DNA of 36,325 nt from Psychrobacter sp. 5A.1 (GCF_030407455.1 NZ_JASDDJ010000032.1:1-36325); one strand, 5' to 3'. Numbered from the stretch's first letter, positions 27,149-35,470 are shown. Notes: generated from the sequence alone by a model not told the origin. Program-made: numbers and translations.

Positions 27149-28360
27149 TTAAGACGCTTTGCTAGTCACAGCGCGTTGCAAGATACGACGAGATACGTCT
27201 AAGTCGTTTGTGCCGTGCTCACCAAGCTTGACCATACCATGCGCTTCTAGTTGTTTGATGATTGGATCAATCGCTGATTCAGTCAAATCGGCATCTTCTA
27301 GGCTAACTGGCAAGCCAAGTTCGCGGAAGAAGTTTTCAGTATAGACAATGGCAGTTTCAATGATGGCGTCGTCATCTAGGTCAGTATCAGTGATATTCCA
27401 TACGTTACGTGCATACTGGAGCAATTTTTCTTTTTTACTTTCTTTTAGCTCACGCATCACTGATGGCAATAAGATAGTTAAGGTACGTGCATGATCGATA
27501 GCGTGTAGTGACGTCAGCTCATGACCAACCATATGAGTTGTCCAGTCTTGTGGTACACCAGTACCGATCAGACCGTTCAATGCCATTGTCGCCGTCCACA
27601 TAATGTTTTTACGGGTTTCTAGGTTCTCTGGATCTTGCTTAACAACTAGACCTTCATCGATAAGAATTTTGAGCAGGCTTTCAGCAAAAGCGTCTTGGAC
27701 TTTAGCATTGACAGGATAGGTTAGATACTGTTCCATCACATGAACGAAAGCATCTGCTACGCCGTTCATTACTTGACGTTCAGGTAGTGTCAAAGTTTTG
27801 ATTGGGTCTAGAATTGAGAATTTAGGGAAGGCAAGTGCGTTACCAAATGGTAGTTTTGCTTGGCGTTCGCTATAGTTGATTACGCCGCCCGAGTTCATCT
27901 CAGAACCAGTTGCTGGAATGGTTAATACCGCACCCAAATCAACCGCAGAATCGATGTCTCTGCAATAGCTGGTCAATGCATCCCATGCTTGTTCACGTGA
28001 CACAGTGCCATCTTCTTCAGTTAGTGATGATACCAATGCAACAAATTTGCTGCCGTCAATCACTGAACCACCGCCAACGGCTAATAAGAAGTCGATGTTG
28101 TGCTCATTAACCATATCAGCGGCTTTAAGTAATGTAGTGAATTCTGGGTTGGCTTCGATGCCACCGAAGTCGAATACGGTACGATTACCGTTCGCTGACA
28201 AGGCGTTTTTTACTTCGTCTAATGTACCATTACGTTGCGCTGAACCACCACCATAAGTAATGAGAACGCGTGCATCAGTAGGGACTAGATCTGATAATTG
28301 CTCGATTTGACCTTCACCGAAAACGATACGTACTGGGTTGTAATATTGGAAGTTGTTCAT
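27149..28360 (-). CDS. yqhD: NADPH-dependent aldehyde reductase YqhD (iron-type ADH family)
   Basis: Reduces a broad set of short, toxic aldehydes (methylglyoxal, acrolein, glyoxal, lipid-peroxidation products) to alcohols with NADPH. 403 aa from ATG 28360 against 387 in E. coli, and alignable along the whole length from MNNF at the N-terminus to the LDVSRRI segment at the end. The GGGS coenzyme motif (37-40 and 96-99) and metal ligands D203, H207, H276 and H290 correspond to E. coli D194, H198, H267 and H281. The open frame extends 21 codons further to 28423, but ATG 28360 has AGGA 6 nt upstream. A palindrome shared with the aldehyde dehydrogenase upstream region overlaps its promoter, and a NemR-like gene is directly upstream on the same strand. 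Confidence 0.95.
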   Translation of the reverse strand: MNNFQYYNPVRIVFGEGQIEQLSDLVPTDARVLITYGGGSAQRNGTLDEVKNALSANGNRTVFDFGGIEANPEFTTLLKAADMVNEHNIDFLLAVGGGSVIDGSKFVALVSSLTEEDGTVSREQAWDALTSYCRDIDSAVDLGAVLTIPATGSEMNSGGVINYSERQAKLPFGNALAFPKFSILDPIKTLTLPERQVMNGVADAFVHVMEQYLTYPVNAKVQDAFAESLLKILIDEGLVVKQDPENLETRKNIMWTATMALNGLIGTGVPQDWTTHMVGHELTSLHAIDHARTLTILLPSVMRELKESKKEKLLQYARNVWNITDTDLDDDAIIETAIVYTENFFRELGLPVSLEDADLTESAIDPIIKQLEAHGMVKLGEHGTNDLDVSRRILQRAVTSKAS

Positions 28361-28446
28361 AATATTCCTAAACTTTGTTAAATATTGATTGGGTGTGCGA
28401 GCTGCAAATTTATTTATTGGCAAGTTCGTTTCTTACATTTGTGTGC

Positions 28447-28474
28447 ATTGTACATCAATTAGACTGGTCGTCTA
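28447..28474 (-). promoter_or_regulatory. yqhD promoter overlapped by a NemR-type palindrome
   Basis: TAGACTGGTCGTCTA (28460-28474) is a TAGAC-N5-GTCTA palindrome. On the minus strand its outer half reads TAGACG, a 4/6 match to a -35 box, with a 16-bp spacer to TACAAT (28447-28452). The palindrome therefore covers the -35 and spacer, the position expected of a repressor site. An almost identical palindrome lies at 29464-29478. Nothing else is recognised in 28361-28674; no clear terminator follows the regulator gene. Confidence 0.7.
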
Positions 28475-28674
28475 GTGATATTTACAAAACTCTCGTATAA
28501 CTGTTTGAGTCACATGCAGATGTCTTTAAGGGAGTGGTTCAGAAAAGAGAGAGCAATAAAGCACACTGAATACTCAAGCATAGTACTGACAACTGCTATC
28601 TATGAGCGTTATGAATATTCAATGTGATTTAAGGTTTACGTTAGAAGTAAGGTCGTTAGAAATACGATTGGCTA

Positions 28675-29274
28675 TCAACGTCCCATTTGGGTCGTGGTCA
28701 TCTGCCAAATTTCTGCTAAAGGCGTATTGGTTTGGCTGATTTTTGCGATCAGACTTGCGCCAAGCCATGCAAAATACCAACGTTTGGCCATACTTTCAGC
28801 TGAGATGTTATCGTGACGAGGGACAGATTCATCGAGCCAGCCAGCCTTAATTTGTGTAGCAAGCCACATGGTCGTTTGCTGATAGCCAGCATCAAGTGCC
28901 TTGCGCATGGTTTCTGACATGTCGGCCACCTCTGCGCTGAGCTTAACCACCAAGCATTTCTCATGGTCACAGCCGTTCTGCTGCGTGTCATACCAGTTTT
29001 GAAAATAATCATATAGTTTTTGCTGCGCACTGACATCTTGTGCATCGATGACATCTAACCGAGTCTTATATAAACTAAAGTAATGATTAATAATGGCTTC
29101 ACCAAAGGCCTCTTTAGAAGCAAAGTAGTGGTAAAAAGAACCCTTTGGTACACCTGCTGTATCTAAAATCTGCTTTAGACCAACAGCGGTAAAACCTTTT
29201 TTAGCAATTAATTGGTAGCCAGTAGCAAGTAAATGAGCTTTGGTATCTGGAGTAGTTGCGTCTGTATTAGACAT
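28675..29274 (-). CDS. NemR-like TetR-family repressor (electrophile sensor)
   Basis: DNA-binding repressor, 199 aa, the same length as E. coli NemR. The N-terminal helix-turn-helix (about 10-60) reads KQILDTAGVPKGSFYHYFASKEAFGEAI, close to NemR. The ligand domain keeps the CLVVKLSAEVADMSETMR block, in which Cys107 aligns with NemR Cys106, the residue oxidised or alkylated by hypochlorite, quinones and methylglyoxal. A second Cys (102) lies in a GCDHEKC motif. Near the C-terminus, WLGASLIAKISQTNTPL matches NemR. It is on the same strand as yqhD and divergent from the aldehyde dehydrogenase gene. The two flanking palindromes are its likely operators. Target and inducer are inferred. Confidence 0.88.
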   Translation of the reverse strand: MSNTDATTPDTKAHLLATGYQLIAKKGFTAVGLKQILDTAGVPKGSFYHYFASKEAFGEAIINHYFSLYKTRLDVIDAQDVSAQQKLYDYFQNWYDTQQNGCDHEKCLVVKLSAEVADMSETMRKALDAGYQQTTMWLATQIKAGWLDESVPRHDNISAESMAKRWYFAWLGASLIAKISQTNTPLAEIWQMTTTQMGR

Positions 29275-29343
29275 AAACAGGATTGTCTCCCTTAGTAGTT
29301 GCTTGTATTAGCGTATGCATTAGATAGTCAGTTAAAACAGTTA

Positions 29344-29359
29344 ACGTTCATTTGAACGT
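29344..29359. promoter_or_regulatory. 16-bp palindrome between regulator and aldehyde dehydrogenase
   Basis: ACGTTCA-TT-TGAACGT, perfect 7-bp arms, 70 bp upstream of the repressor start. It differs from the TAGAC-type palindromes, so it may be a second operator used for autoregulation or by another regulator. Confidence 0.5.
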
Positions 29360-29463
29360 CACGTTGATGGCGTATTGTAATAGGATATATTTATATGTGT
29401 TACGTTTTATCAACAATATTTACTGACAAAATAGTCTTGTTTTATTAATAGCTATGGTAGCAT

Positions 29464-29478
29464 TAGACCAGTCGTCTA
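29464..29478. promoter_or_regulatory. Second NemR-type palindrome, upstream of the aldehyde dehydrogenase
   Basis: TAGACCAGTCGTCTA differs from the yqhD site only in two spacer bases (CAGTC in place of TGGTC); the TAGAC/GTCTA arms are identical. It lies 232 bp upstream of the aldehyde dehydrogenase start and 190 bp upstream of the repressor start, so it could serve either divergent gene. The rest of 29275-29709 shows only the palindrome at 29344. Confidence 0.7.
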
Positions 29479-29709
29479 GCAAGGTAGGTTTTGTTGTTAT
29501 CCGTTACCGTTAGTATTTATTGCTAAAGATTGTTTTCCATTAGAGCTCTTTTTAATTGATGACAATTGATTGATAGCTCGGTAACGATTTCAGACTTACG
29601 ACTTGCCAGATATTTTCTAATTTCTCATTAAGATATCGCCGACTTAATAATTTTATTTTAATAATCGAAAACCAATACTCAACACAACAAATTAAAAATA
29701 AGGATGATT

Positions 29710-31188
29710 ATGTCAACCAATACGACTAGTGCATACAGTGACTTCCATTTGCAGTTCATCGCTGGTGAATGGCAAACTGGTAAAGACGATAGCACCAATA
29801 CTAATACCAACCCGTACAACGGTGATACGCTCGTAGAGATTCAGCAAGCGACCAAGGATCAGCTGAACGAAGCCTATGATGCTGCCACCCAAGCTCAAGA
29901 AGCATGGGCTAAGCAAACACCTGCAACGCGCGCCGCAGTACTATATAAAGTGGTCAATATATTGGATCAGCGTCAAGAAGAAATCGTTGATTGGCTAATC
30001 AAAGAGTCGGGCAGTACCCGTATCAAAGCCATGGTCGAGTTTGGGGCAACGCGTGCGATTACCCTTGAAGCAGCGACGTTCCCTAACCGTGTTCATGGTG
30101 AGATTCGTCCATCGAATACCCCTGGTAAAGAAAACTTCATTTATCGCGAGCCAATCGGTGTGGTAGCAGTCATTAGCCCATGGAACTTCCCACTACATTT
30201 AACGCAGCGCTCTATCGCGCCAGCCTTAGCACTTGGTAACGCAGTGGTACTCAAGCCTGCTAGTGATACGCCAGTGACAGGTGGTCTGTTACTTGCAAAA
30301 GTGTTTGAAGAAGCGGGTCTGCCAAAAGGTCTATTAAACGTCGTGGTCGGCTCAGGTAGTGAGATAGGCGATGCAATCGTTGAGCACAAAGCGCCAAGTT
30401 TAGTGTCGTTCACAGGTTCGACCTCAGTGGGTAAACATATCGGTGAGCTGGCCAATGGTGGTGAATACATCAAACAAGTGGCGCTTGAGCTAGGTGGTAA
30501 CAGTCCATTTGTGGTACTAAAAGATGCTGATATCGAGCAAGCCGTAAAAGCGGCTGCCTTTGGTAAATTCTTGCATCAAGGTCAAATCTGTATCGCGATT
30601 AACAGAGTGATCGTAGAAGACGAGATATATGATGATTTCGTAGAGCGTTTCTTAGCGCATGTCAAAACATTAAACGTCGGTGATCCTAATAAGCAAGATA
30701 CCGCTGTTGGCCCAATCATCAACGAAAAACAAGTCAAATCGCTCAAAGAAAAAATCGCTAAAGCTCAGGAAGAAGGCGCAAAAATGATACTAAGTGGCGA
30801 GATTGAAGGCCAAGTCGTACCGCCACACATCTTTACCGAAGTCACTCGCGAAATGGATCTATCACGTAATGAAGTGTTTGGACCATTGGTTGGTATCATT
30901 CGTGCTAAAGACGAAGACGACGCGCTATCGATTGCCAATGACTCTACGTATGGTCTGTCTAGCGCGGTGTTCACTGCTGATATGCAAAAAGGTCTGCGTT
31001 TCGCTCGCGGTATCAGAGCTGGCATGACCCATATCAATGACATCTCAGTTAATGATGAAAGCAATACGCCATTCGGTGGTGAGAAAAACTCAGGTATCGG
31101 CCGCTTTAACGGTGAGTGGGTACTAGAAGAATTCACTAGAACGCATTGGATCTCAATGCAAAATGAACCACGCGAATATCCGTTCTAA
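29710..31188 (+). CDS. Aldehyde dehydrogenase, benzaldehyde/vanillin dehydrogenase type
   Basis: Oxidises aldehydes to carboxylic acids with NAD(P)+. 492 aa from ATG 29710. The catalytic centre has Asn159 (SPWNFPL), Glu260 (ALELGGNSP) and the nucleophile Cys294 in [13 protein letters not shown], a sequence typical of the benzaldehyde/vanillin dehydrogenase branch. The coenzyme loop [13 protein letters not shown] is near 234-246, and [11 protein letters not shown] and [17 protein letters not shown] complete the family pattern. ATG 29704 is also possible, but AAGG then abuts the start codon, whereas its spacing to 29710 is normal. It is divergent from the NemR-like gene and shares the palindrome type found at yqhD, so oxidative and reductive aldehyde removal may be co-regulated. 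Confidence 0.93.
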   Translation: MSTNTTSAYSDFHLQFIAGEWQTGKDDSTNTNTNPYNGDTLVEIQQATKDQLNEAYDAATQAQEAWAKQTPATRAAVLYKVVNILDQRQEEIVDWLIKESGSTRIKAMVEFGATRAITLEAATFPNRVHGEIRPSNTPGKENFIYREPIGVVAVISPWNFPLHLTQRSIAPALALGNAVVLKPASDTPVTGGLLLAKVFEEAGLPKGLLNVVVGSGSEIGDAIVEHKAPSLVSFTGSTSVGKHIGELANGGEYIKQVALELGGNSPFVVLKDADIEQAVKAAAFGKFLHQGQICIAINRVIVEDEIYDDFVERFLAHVKTLNVGDPNKQDTAVGPIINEKQVKSLKEKIAKAQEEGAKMILSGEIEGQVVPPHIFTEVTREMDLSRNEVFGPLVGIIRAKDEDDALSIANDSTYGLSSAVFTADMQKGLRFARGIRAGMTHINDISVNDESNTPFGGEKNSGIGRFNGEWVLEEFTRTHWISMQNEPREYPF

Positions 31189-31224
31189 TTGTCCTAAAAC
31201 AGAATGCTAATAGCTAATAAAAAA

Positions 31225-31249
31225 GACCGCTTTGATAGCGGTCTTTTTT
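31225..31249. terminator. Bidirectional terminator after the aldehyde dehydrogenase
   Basis: GACCGCT-TTGAT-AGCGGTC hairpin with an A run before (from 31219) and TTTTTT after. It serves the aldehyde dehydrogenase and the convergent small gene. Confidence 0.9.
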
Positions 31250-31304
31250 CGTGTGTCATTTGGTAACTTACTGAAAGCGATACATCTGAAAGTCAGTCAA
31301 TTAT

Positions 31305-31568
31305 TTATCTGGCATGAAAGCCCAGTAATCCTTCAATCTCTTCCATCGTCATGCGTCTTACCAGTGCTTGTTCTTCTACTGACAAGCGGTTGGTGTGTTC
31401 CTTTATCATCGTATGAATACTCCGCGATATCTCAGAGGTGGTCGCGTAATACATTTGAGGCTGTTCTTTTGTCAATCTCATCAAAAATCGATTGATAAGT
31501 TTACGCTTTTCATCTGACTTATTTTCTTCAGTGATGTTTTCTTCAGTCGTAGTATTATTTTGAGTCAT
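31305..31568 (-). CDS. Small hypothetical protein, 87 aa
   Basis: Not recognised. A highly charged, mostly helical soluble protein. Residues 1-20 are Thr/Glu/Asn-rich and probably disordered, and about 22-85 are amphipathic helices (KRKLINRFLMRLTKEQPQ, SRSIHTMIKEHTNRLSVEEQ, RRMTMEEIEGLLGF). There is no membrane segment, signal or cysteine. It is probably a real gene: it has a strong ribosome site (AGGAG, 6 nt before the ATG), ends facing a good terminator, and is not overlapped by another credible frame. It is convergent with the aldehyde dehydrogenase and divergent from the cryptochrome gene, about 200 bp away. Confidence 0.75.
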   Translation of the reverse strand: MTQNNTTTEENITEENKSDEKRKLINRFLMRLTKEQPQMYYATTSEISRSIHTMIKEHTNRLSVEEQALVRRMTMEEIEGLLGFHAR

Positions 31569-31767
31569 GGTGTTCTCCTAGAGGTAAGCCATTTAAGCAG
31601 TCAGACACATGAGAGTCAATGCTTATAAGTAGTTTCTGGGGCTGAACGCATTGCCTTACAAGTATTAGGCTAGCATCATGGTTGGATGCTAAGTATGTTT
31701 TACACTGTATATGATATTTCAAGATTAAAAATAATAAATTAGCGCTAAACAGCCAGAAGGATAGGGT

Positions 31768-33114
31768 ATGTCAAATCAAGCAGCGAACAACTCAGCGAAC
31801 AGAAATGTCACATTGGTGCTATTCCATAATGACTTGCGGGTAGCCGACAATGCCACTCTATTAAAAGCATCTGAAATCTCCACTGATGGAAAGCTGCTAT
31901 TGGTTTATGCGTCATCGTTGACAGATATATTGGACGATAAAAACCATTACAATGCCTATCGTTATGAGGCTATGGGTCAAGCCCGCCAGCAGTTTTTGCA
32001 TGAGAGTCTAGCTGATTTAAATGCGTCATTGATGCAGCGGGGTAATAGGTTGCTGTATTTACAGAAAGGCGATGAAGCATTGGACGTCTTTACTCAGTTG
32101 AGTGATCTAATAGCGCAGCAACGAGTGACAGATATCTGCATCAGTCAAACGGCAGATTATAATCAAAACAAAGTATATGAGCTTTTACAGGCGAAGCATC
32201 CAGAGATACAGTGGCATATTCAAACAACGGCAACTTTATTTGATGAGTTACCGCTAGAGAGCTTACCCAAAAGTTTTACACAGTTTCGTAAACAAATCGA
32301 AAACGATTATGATTTGCTGCATGCAGAAAAAGATATAGCTATTTATCCAACGCCAGAAACACTTGCTCCATTACCTGACAATATGCAGAGTAGGAACGAG
32401 TACTTTTTTGAATCGCAGTTGTCTGATAAGCCATCACAGCAGCCATTCAGTTTTACAGGTGGTGAGTCAAATGGTCTCAAGCACTTAGATGCTTATTTTG
32501 ACTCCGATGCGCCCAGCACTTATAAAACTACCAGAAACGCGCTAGATGACTGGACACATTCTACGAAATTCTCGGCGTGGCTGGCAAACGGCTCGCTGTC
32601 TGTAAACACAGTATTAAATCGTTTGCGCCGTTATGAGCGCGATATTATCGCAAATGACTCTACTTATTGGATATGGTTTGAGCTGCTGTGGCGTGAGTAT
32701 TTCTACTGGTATGCTGTCACCCACCAGAAAAAGTTATTTTGGTTTAAAGGTATCAGTCAGCACGCGCCTTCAACTCAATTGGACGAAAATCTGTTAGCAC
32801 AATGGAAAAATGGTACGACACCGTATCCTATCGTCAACGCATGCATGAACCAATTGAACGCGACAGGTTATATGTCGAATCGCGGACGACAGCTGGTTGC
32901 TAGCTGCTTTATCCATGAGTTAGGCCTTGATTGGCGTTACGGGGCAGCTTACTTTGAGCAACATCTTGTTGATTATGATGTCGGCAGTAATTGGGGCAAT
33001 TGGCAATATCTGGCAGGCGTCGGCGCCGATCCAAGAGGATGCAGACAATTTAATCTCGACAAGCAAACTCAGCAGTATGATCCGAGTGGTGAGTTTATTC
33101 GACGATGGCACTGA
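31768..33114 (+). CDS. Cryptochrome DASH / photolyase-family flavoprotein
   Basis: Blue-light flavoprotein of the photolyase/cryptochrome family; DASH members repair cyclobutane dimers in single-stranded DNA and may signal. 448 aa. The N-terminal alpha/beta antenna domain reads TLVLFHNDLRVADNATLL, and the FAD domain contains TKFSAWLANGSLS, WFELLWREYFYWYA, NACMNQLNATGYMSNRGRQLVASCF, and HLVDYDVGSNWGNWQYLAGVGADPRGCRQFN, the most diagnostic segment, in which Trp residues of the electron-transfer chain are conserved. It ends at the usual GEFIRRW. It has its own upstream region with AGGATAGGGT before the ATG and no terminator before the nnrS promoter. It is not beside a MerR/LitR light regulator here. 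Confidence 0.93.
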   Translation: MSNQAANNSANRNVTLVLFHNDLRVADNATLLKASEISTDGKLLLVYASSLTDILDDKNHYNAYRYEAMGQARQQFLHESLADLNASLMQRGNRLLYLQKGDEALDVFTQLSDLIAQQRVTDICISQTADYNQNKVYELLQAKHPEIQWHIQTTATLFDELPLESLPKSFTQFRKQIENDYDLLHAEKDIAIYPTPETLAPLPDNMQSRNEYFFESQLSDKPSQQPFSFTGGESNGLKHLDAYFDSDAPSTYKTTRNALDDWTHSTKFSAWLANGSLSVNTVLNRLRRYERDIIANDSTYWIWFELLWREYFYWYAVTHQKKLFWFKGISQHAPSTQLDENLLAQWKNGTTPYPIVNACMNQLNATGYMSNRGRQLVASCFIHELGLDWRYGAAYFEQHLVDYDVGSNWGNWQYLAGVGADPRGCRQFNLDKQTQQYDPSGEFIRRWH

Positions 33115-33211
33115 CCGAGGTTATGCAGTTCAAAAACCAGATTTCAGGAGTATTGGTAAATATTGTATTTTGATGGATACACTATTTTAGTCGGCAAATT
33201 GCTACTTCTAT

Positions 33212-33239
33212 AATATTCATATTAAATGAATGTTATAAT
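33212..33239 (+). promoter_or_regulatory. NsrR-box-like inverted repeat over the nnrS promoter
   Basis: AATATTCAT-ATTAA-ATGAATGTT (33212-33234) has two 9-bp arms around a 5-bp AT-rich centre. This is the same geometry as the E. coli NsrR site (AAGATGCAT-TTNAA-ATGCATCTT), with G/C changed to T/A in the middle of each arm. TATAAT motifs overlap both edges (33209-33214 and 33234-33239), so binding would block transcription. The nnrS ATG is 39 bp downstream. Confidence 0.6.
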
Positions 33240-33272
33240 GAATGCTATCTACACTCTGCTAAGAAGGTCGCC

Positions 33273-34526
33273 ATGCAATCTATCAAGTTACCTAGCAAAC
33301 CACCAAGCTCTCCGCATCCTATCCTCAATTTGAGCTTTCGCGTATTTTTTAGTGCTGCCGCGCTATTTGCTGTGATAACGATGCTGCTATGGGCTTTTGT
33401 GTTCACTGGGCATACAGATATAGACGCGCAGGTATTGAACCCGTTGTATTGGCACGGTCATGAAATGATTTATGGTTATGCATTGGCAGTGGTCGCAGGG
33501 TTTTTGCTAACTGCGGTCAAGACATGGACAGGGGTGATGATGCCGCATGGTTATAAGTTGCTAGGTATCTTTGTCTGTTGGTTGCTGGCACGTCTGAGCT
33601 GGTTGGGTTTTGGCATGGGCATAGTGGTGGCAGGTAATAGCTCATTGTTGTTGTACGTCGCCGCCGTTTTTGATGTGGTATTTGTCGCTTCGATGGCATA
33701 TGTGATATTCCGCGCGGTATGGCAAGTTAAGCAATACAAGCAAATGGGTATCTTAGCAAAGCTGGCCCTGCTGACCCTTGGTAATGGGTTGTGCTATTGG
33801 GGCATTATCAATGCTGACATGAATACGACTAAGATCGGCATTTATCTGGGGTTTTATTTGATTATCGGACTCGTGCTGACGATTGGCCGACGCGTGGTAC
33901 CATTTTTTATTGAACGTGGTCTCAGTATGGGTATAGGTATGGAAACGTCAGAACCCGTTAAGCTACGTAATAGTAAAGGACAAGATATCGCAAGCTTAGT
34001 GTTTTTCTTCGCCTTTTTTATCAGTGATGTGTTTTATCCAAACCAGTATTTGCTGACGGTTACTGCGCTCGGTATGGCAGTCATTAATATCGTTCGCCTG
34101 ATAGGGTGGTATCATCACGGTATTTGGCAAAAACCATTACTTTGGTCATTGTATATTGCATTTTTAGGCATGTGTTTGAGTTTCTTATTATACGCACTAC
34201 AGCCTTGGTTGGGTTATCCGCACAGCATCGCCATGCATGGATTGGCGATTGCAGGTATCGGTATGATGACGGTGGCAATGATGACGCGAGTATCTCTGGG
34301 TCATACGGGTCGCAGCATTCACCAACCGCCCAAAACGGTAAATCTTATGTACGGTTTGATGGTATTGGTATTTGTTAGCCGCGTACTGCTACCATTAGTA
34401 GATATGAGTCATTACCTAGTTTGGATTATGATTGCACAGGGTGCTTGGATTGCTTGTTTTGTGCTATTTTGCATCAGTTATTTACCGATGCTGGCAGGTC
34501 CTAGACCTGATGGTTTATTTGGTTAA
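33273..34526 (+). CDS. nnrS: NnrS family heme-copper membrane protein
   Basis: Polytopic membrane protein linked to nitric oxide tolerance and denitrification gene expression. 417 aa with about 12 hydrophobic helices (FFSAAALFAVITMLLWAFVF, YALAVVAGFLLTAV, and others). NnrS signatures are the early FRVFF segment, the histidine-rich WHGHEMIYGYALAVVAGFLLTAVKTWTG, the GRRVVPFFIERGL motif near 207-219, HGLAIAGIGMMTVAMMTRVSLGHTGR near 330-355 and DLVWI-like C-terminal helices. NnrS members are known to bind heme and copper. The likely regulator gene nsrR starts 113 bp downstream on the same strand, and an NsrR-box-like repeat overlaps the promoter. Confidence 0.93.
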   Translation: MQSIKLPSKPPSSPHPILNLSFRVFFSAAALFAVITMLLWAFVFTGHTDIDAQVLNPLYWHGHEMIYGYALAVVAGFLLTAVKTWTGVMMPHGYKLLGIFVCWLLARLSWLGFGMGIVVAGNSSLLLYVAAVFDVVFVASMAYVIFRAVWQVKQYKQMGILAKLALLTLGNGLCYWGIINADMNTTKIGIYLGFYLIIGLVLTIGRRVVPFFIERGLSMGIGMETSEPVKLRNSKGQDIASLVFFFAFFISDVFYPNQYLLTVTALGMAVINIVRLIGWYHHGIWQKPLLWSLYIAFLGMCLSFLLYALQPWLGYPHSIAMHGLAIAGIGMMTVAMMTRVSLGHTGRSIHQPPKTVNLMYGLMVLVFVSRVLLPLVDMSHYLVWIMIAQGAWIACFVLFCISYLPMLAGPRPDGLFG

Positions 34527-34638
34527 AGCGTGCTAACGATACTGTTTACAAATGCTATGTCTAAATGTTATTACCAAAAATGCGACTTACTTTGTCTAGC
34601 TTAATATATAAAATTTATAAAAATAGGAGCGCAAATGA

Positions 34639-35154
34639 ATGCGACTGACCAATTATAGTGACTACGCGCTACGTTCGTTAATTTACTTGGCTGTGAGACC
34701 AGAGCCGTCGCTACTAGCTAATATTAGTGATATCGCTGACAGCTATGGTATCTCTAAAAGTCATTTGACCAAGATTATTCATCAGCTGGGCCAGCTCGGT
34801 TATATAGAGAGTGTGCGTGGCAAAAACGGTGGCATACGCTTGGCCCGCGCGCCTAAAGATATCAACTTGGGTGTATTGATCAAACAGATAGAGCCTGATT
34901 TTAATCTGGTAGAGTGCTTTGCCGTACCAGCGACTCGCCATGATAGTGAGCAGGACTCTCATTCTACGGATTTGTCGGTGACGTTTATTGAGGAAAAAAA
35001 GAATAAATCACTAGGCTGTGTGATTAGCCCAGTATGCCAGCTAAAAAGTGTATTTTCCGAAGCATTAACGGCTTTTATTAACGTGCTTGAGCGTTATACC
35101 TTGGCGGATATCCTCAACAATGAGGATGAGCTGAATAATTTGTTATTTCGATAA
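34639..35154 (+). CDS. nsrR: NsrR-like Rrf2-family nitric oxide sensor repressor
   Basis: Fe-S transcription repressor that releases DNA on reaction with NO. The N-terminal MRLTNYSDYALRSLIYLA and the helix-turn-helix SYGISKSHLTKIIHQLGQLGYIESVRGKNGGIRLAR (36-70) are very close to E. coli NsrR. The three cluster cysteines are C93, C127 and C133. In E. coli they are C91, C96 and C102, so the C93-C127 gap is 29 residues longer, filled with a polar stretch (RHDSEQDSHSTDLS...EEKKNKSLG). The second pair keeps the CX5C spacing, and the C-terminal helix AFINVLERYTLADIL is conserved. AGGAG precedes two overlapping ATGs; only 34639 opens this frame. Targets probably include nnrS. Confidence 0.9.
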   Translation: MRLTNYSDYALRSLIYLAVRPEPSLLANISDIADSYGISKSHLTKIIHQLGQLGYIESVRGKNGGIRLARAPKDINLGVLIKQIEPDFNLVECFAVPATRHDSEQDSHSTDLSVTFIEEKKNKSLGCVISPVCQLKSVFSEALTAFINVLERYTLADILNNEDELNNLLFR

Positions 35155-35232
35155 TGGTTTCGATGATACGCTCTAATGGTATCTCTTTTATAAAAGAGTT
35201 CAGGCTACCTATTAAATTGAAACAAAAATGAA

Positions 35233-35276
35233 AAGCCCTTAAATTTAAAAACGATAAGTTATAAGTTTAAGGGCTT
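35233..35276 (-). terminator. Hairpin between nsrR and the right-hand MITE
   Basis: AAGCCCTTAAATTTA (35233-35247) pairs with TAAGTTTAAGGGCTT (35262-35276), one wobble. On the minus strand it is followed by TTCATTTTT, so it is best read as a terminator for the minus-strand beta-helix gene, from which a MITE now separates it. Confidence 0.6.
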
Positions 35277-35278
35277 AC

Positions 35279-35442
35279 TAGGGCGTGTCCTCAATTCAAT
35301 CGATAGTTATCTAAATGGGTTAAAAATGGCTAAATCTTGTCAAATGGTTGACTAATATCTCGATATTATCTGCGCTATTTTTCTTGTTTGACTGCGATTT
35401 ATCTCATTTTTATCACCATTTTTAAAATGAGGACACGCCCTA
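35279..35442 (-). mobile_element. MITE-like element, full copy (164 bp)
   Basis: Starts TAGGGCGTGTCCTCAATTCA and ends AAATGAGGACACGCCCTA. In reverse orientation it aligns with the copy at 24069-24242 over its whole length, with a few small indels mainly in the middle. No open frame. TA borders both ends. It sits 2 bp from the terminator-like hairpin and 28 bp from the stop of the next gene. Confidence 0.8.
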
Positions 35443-35470
35443 AAATATGTTTTGATGTCACACTCATATT

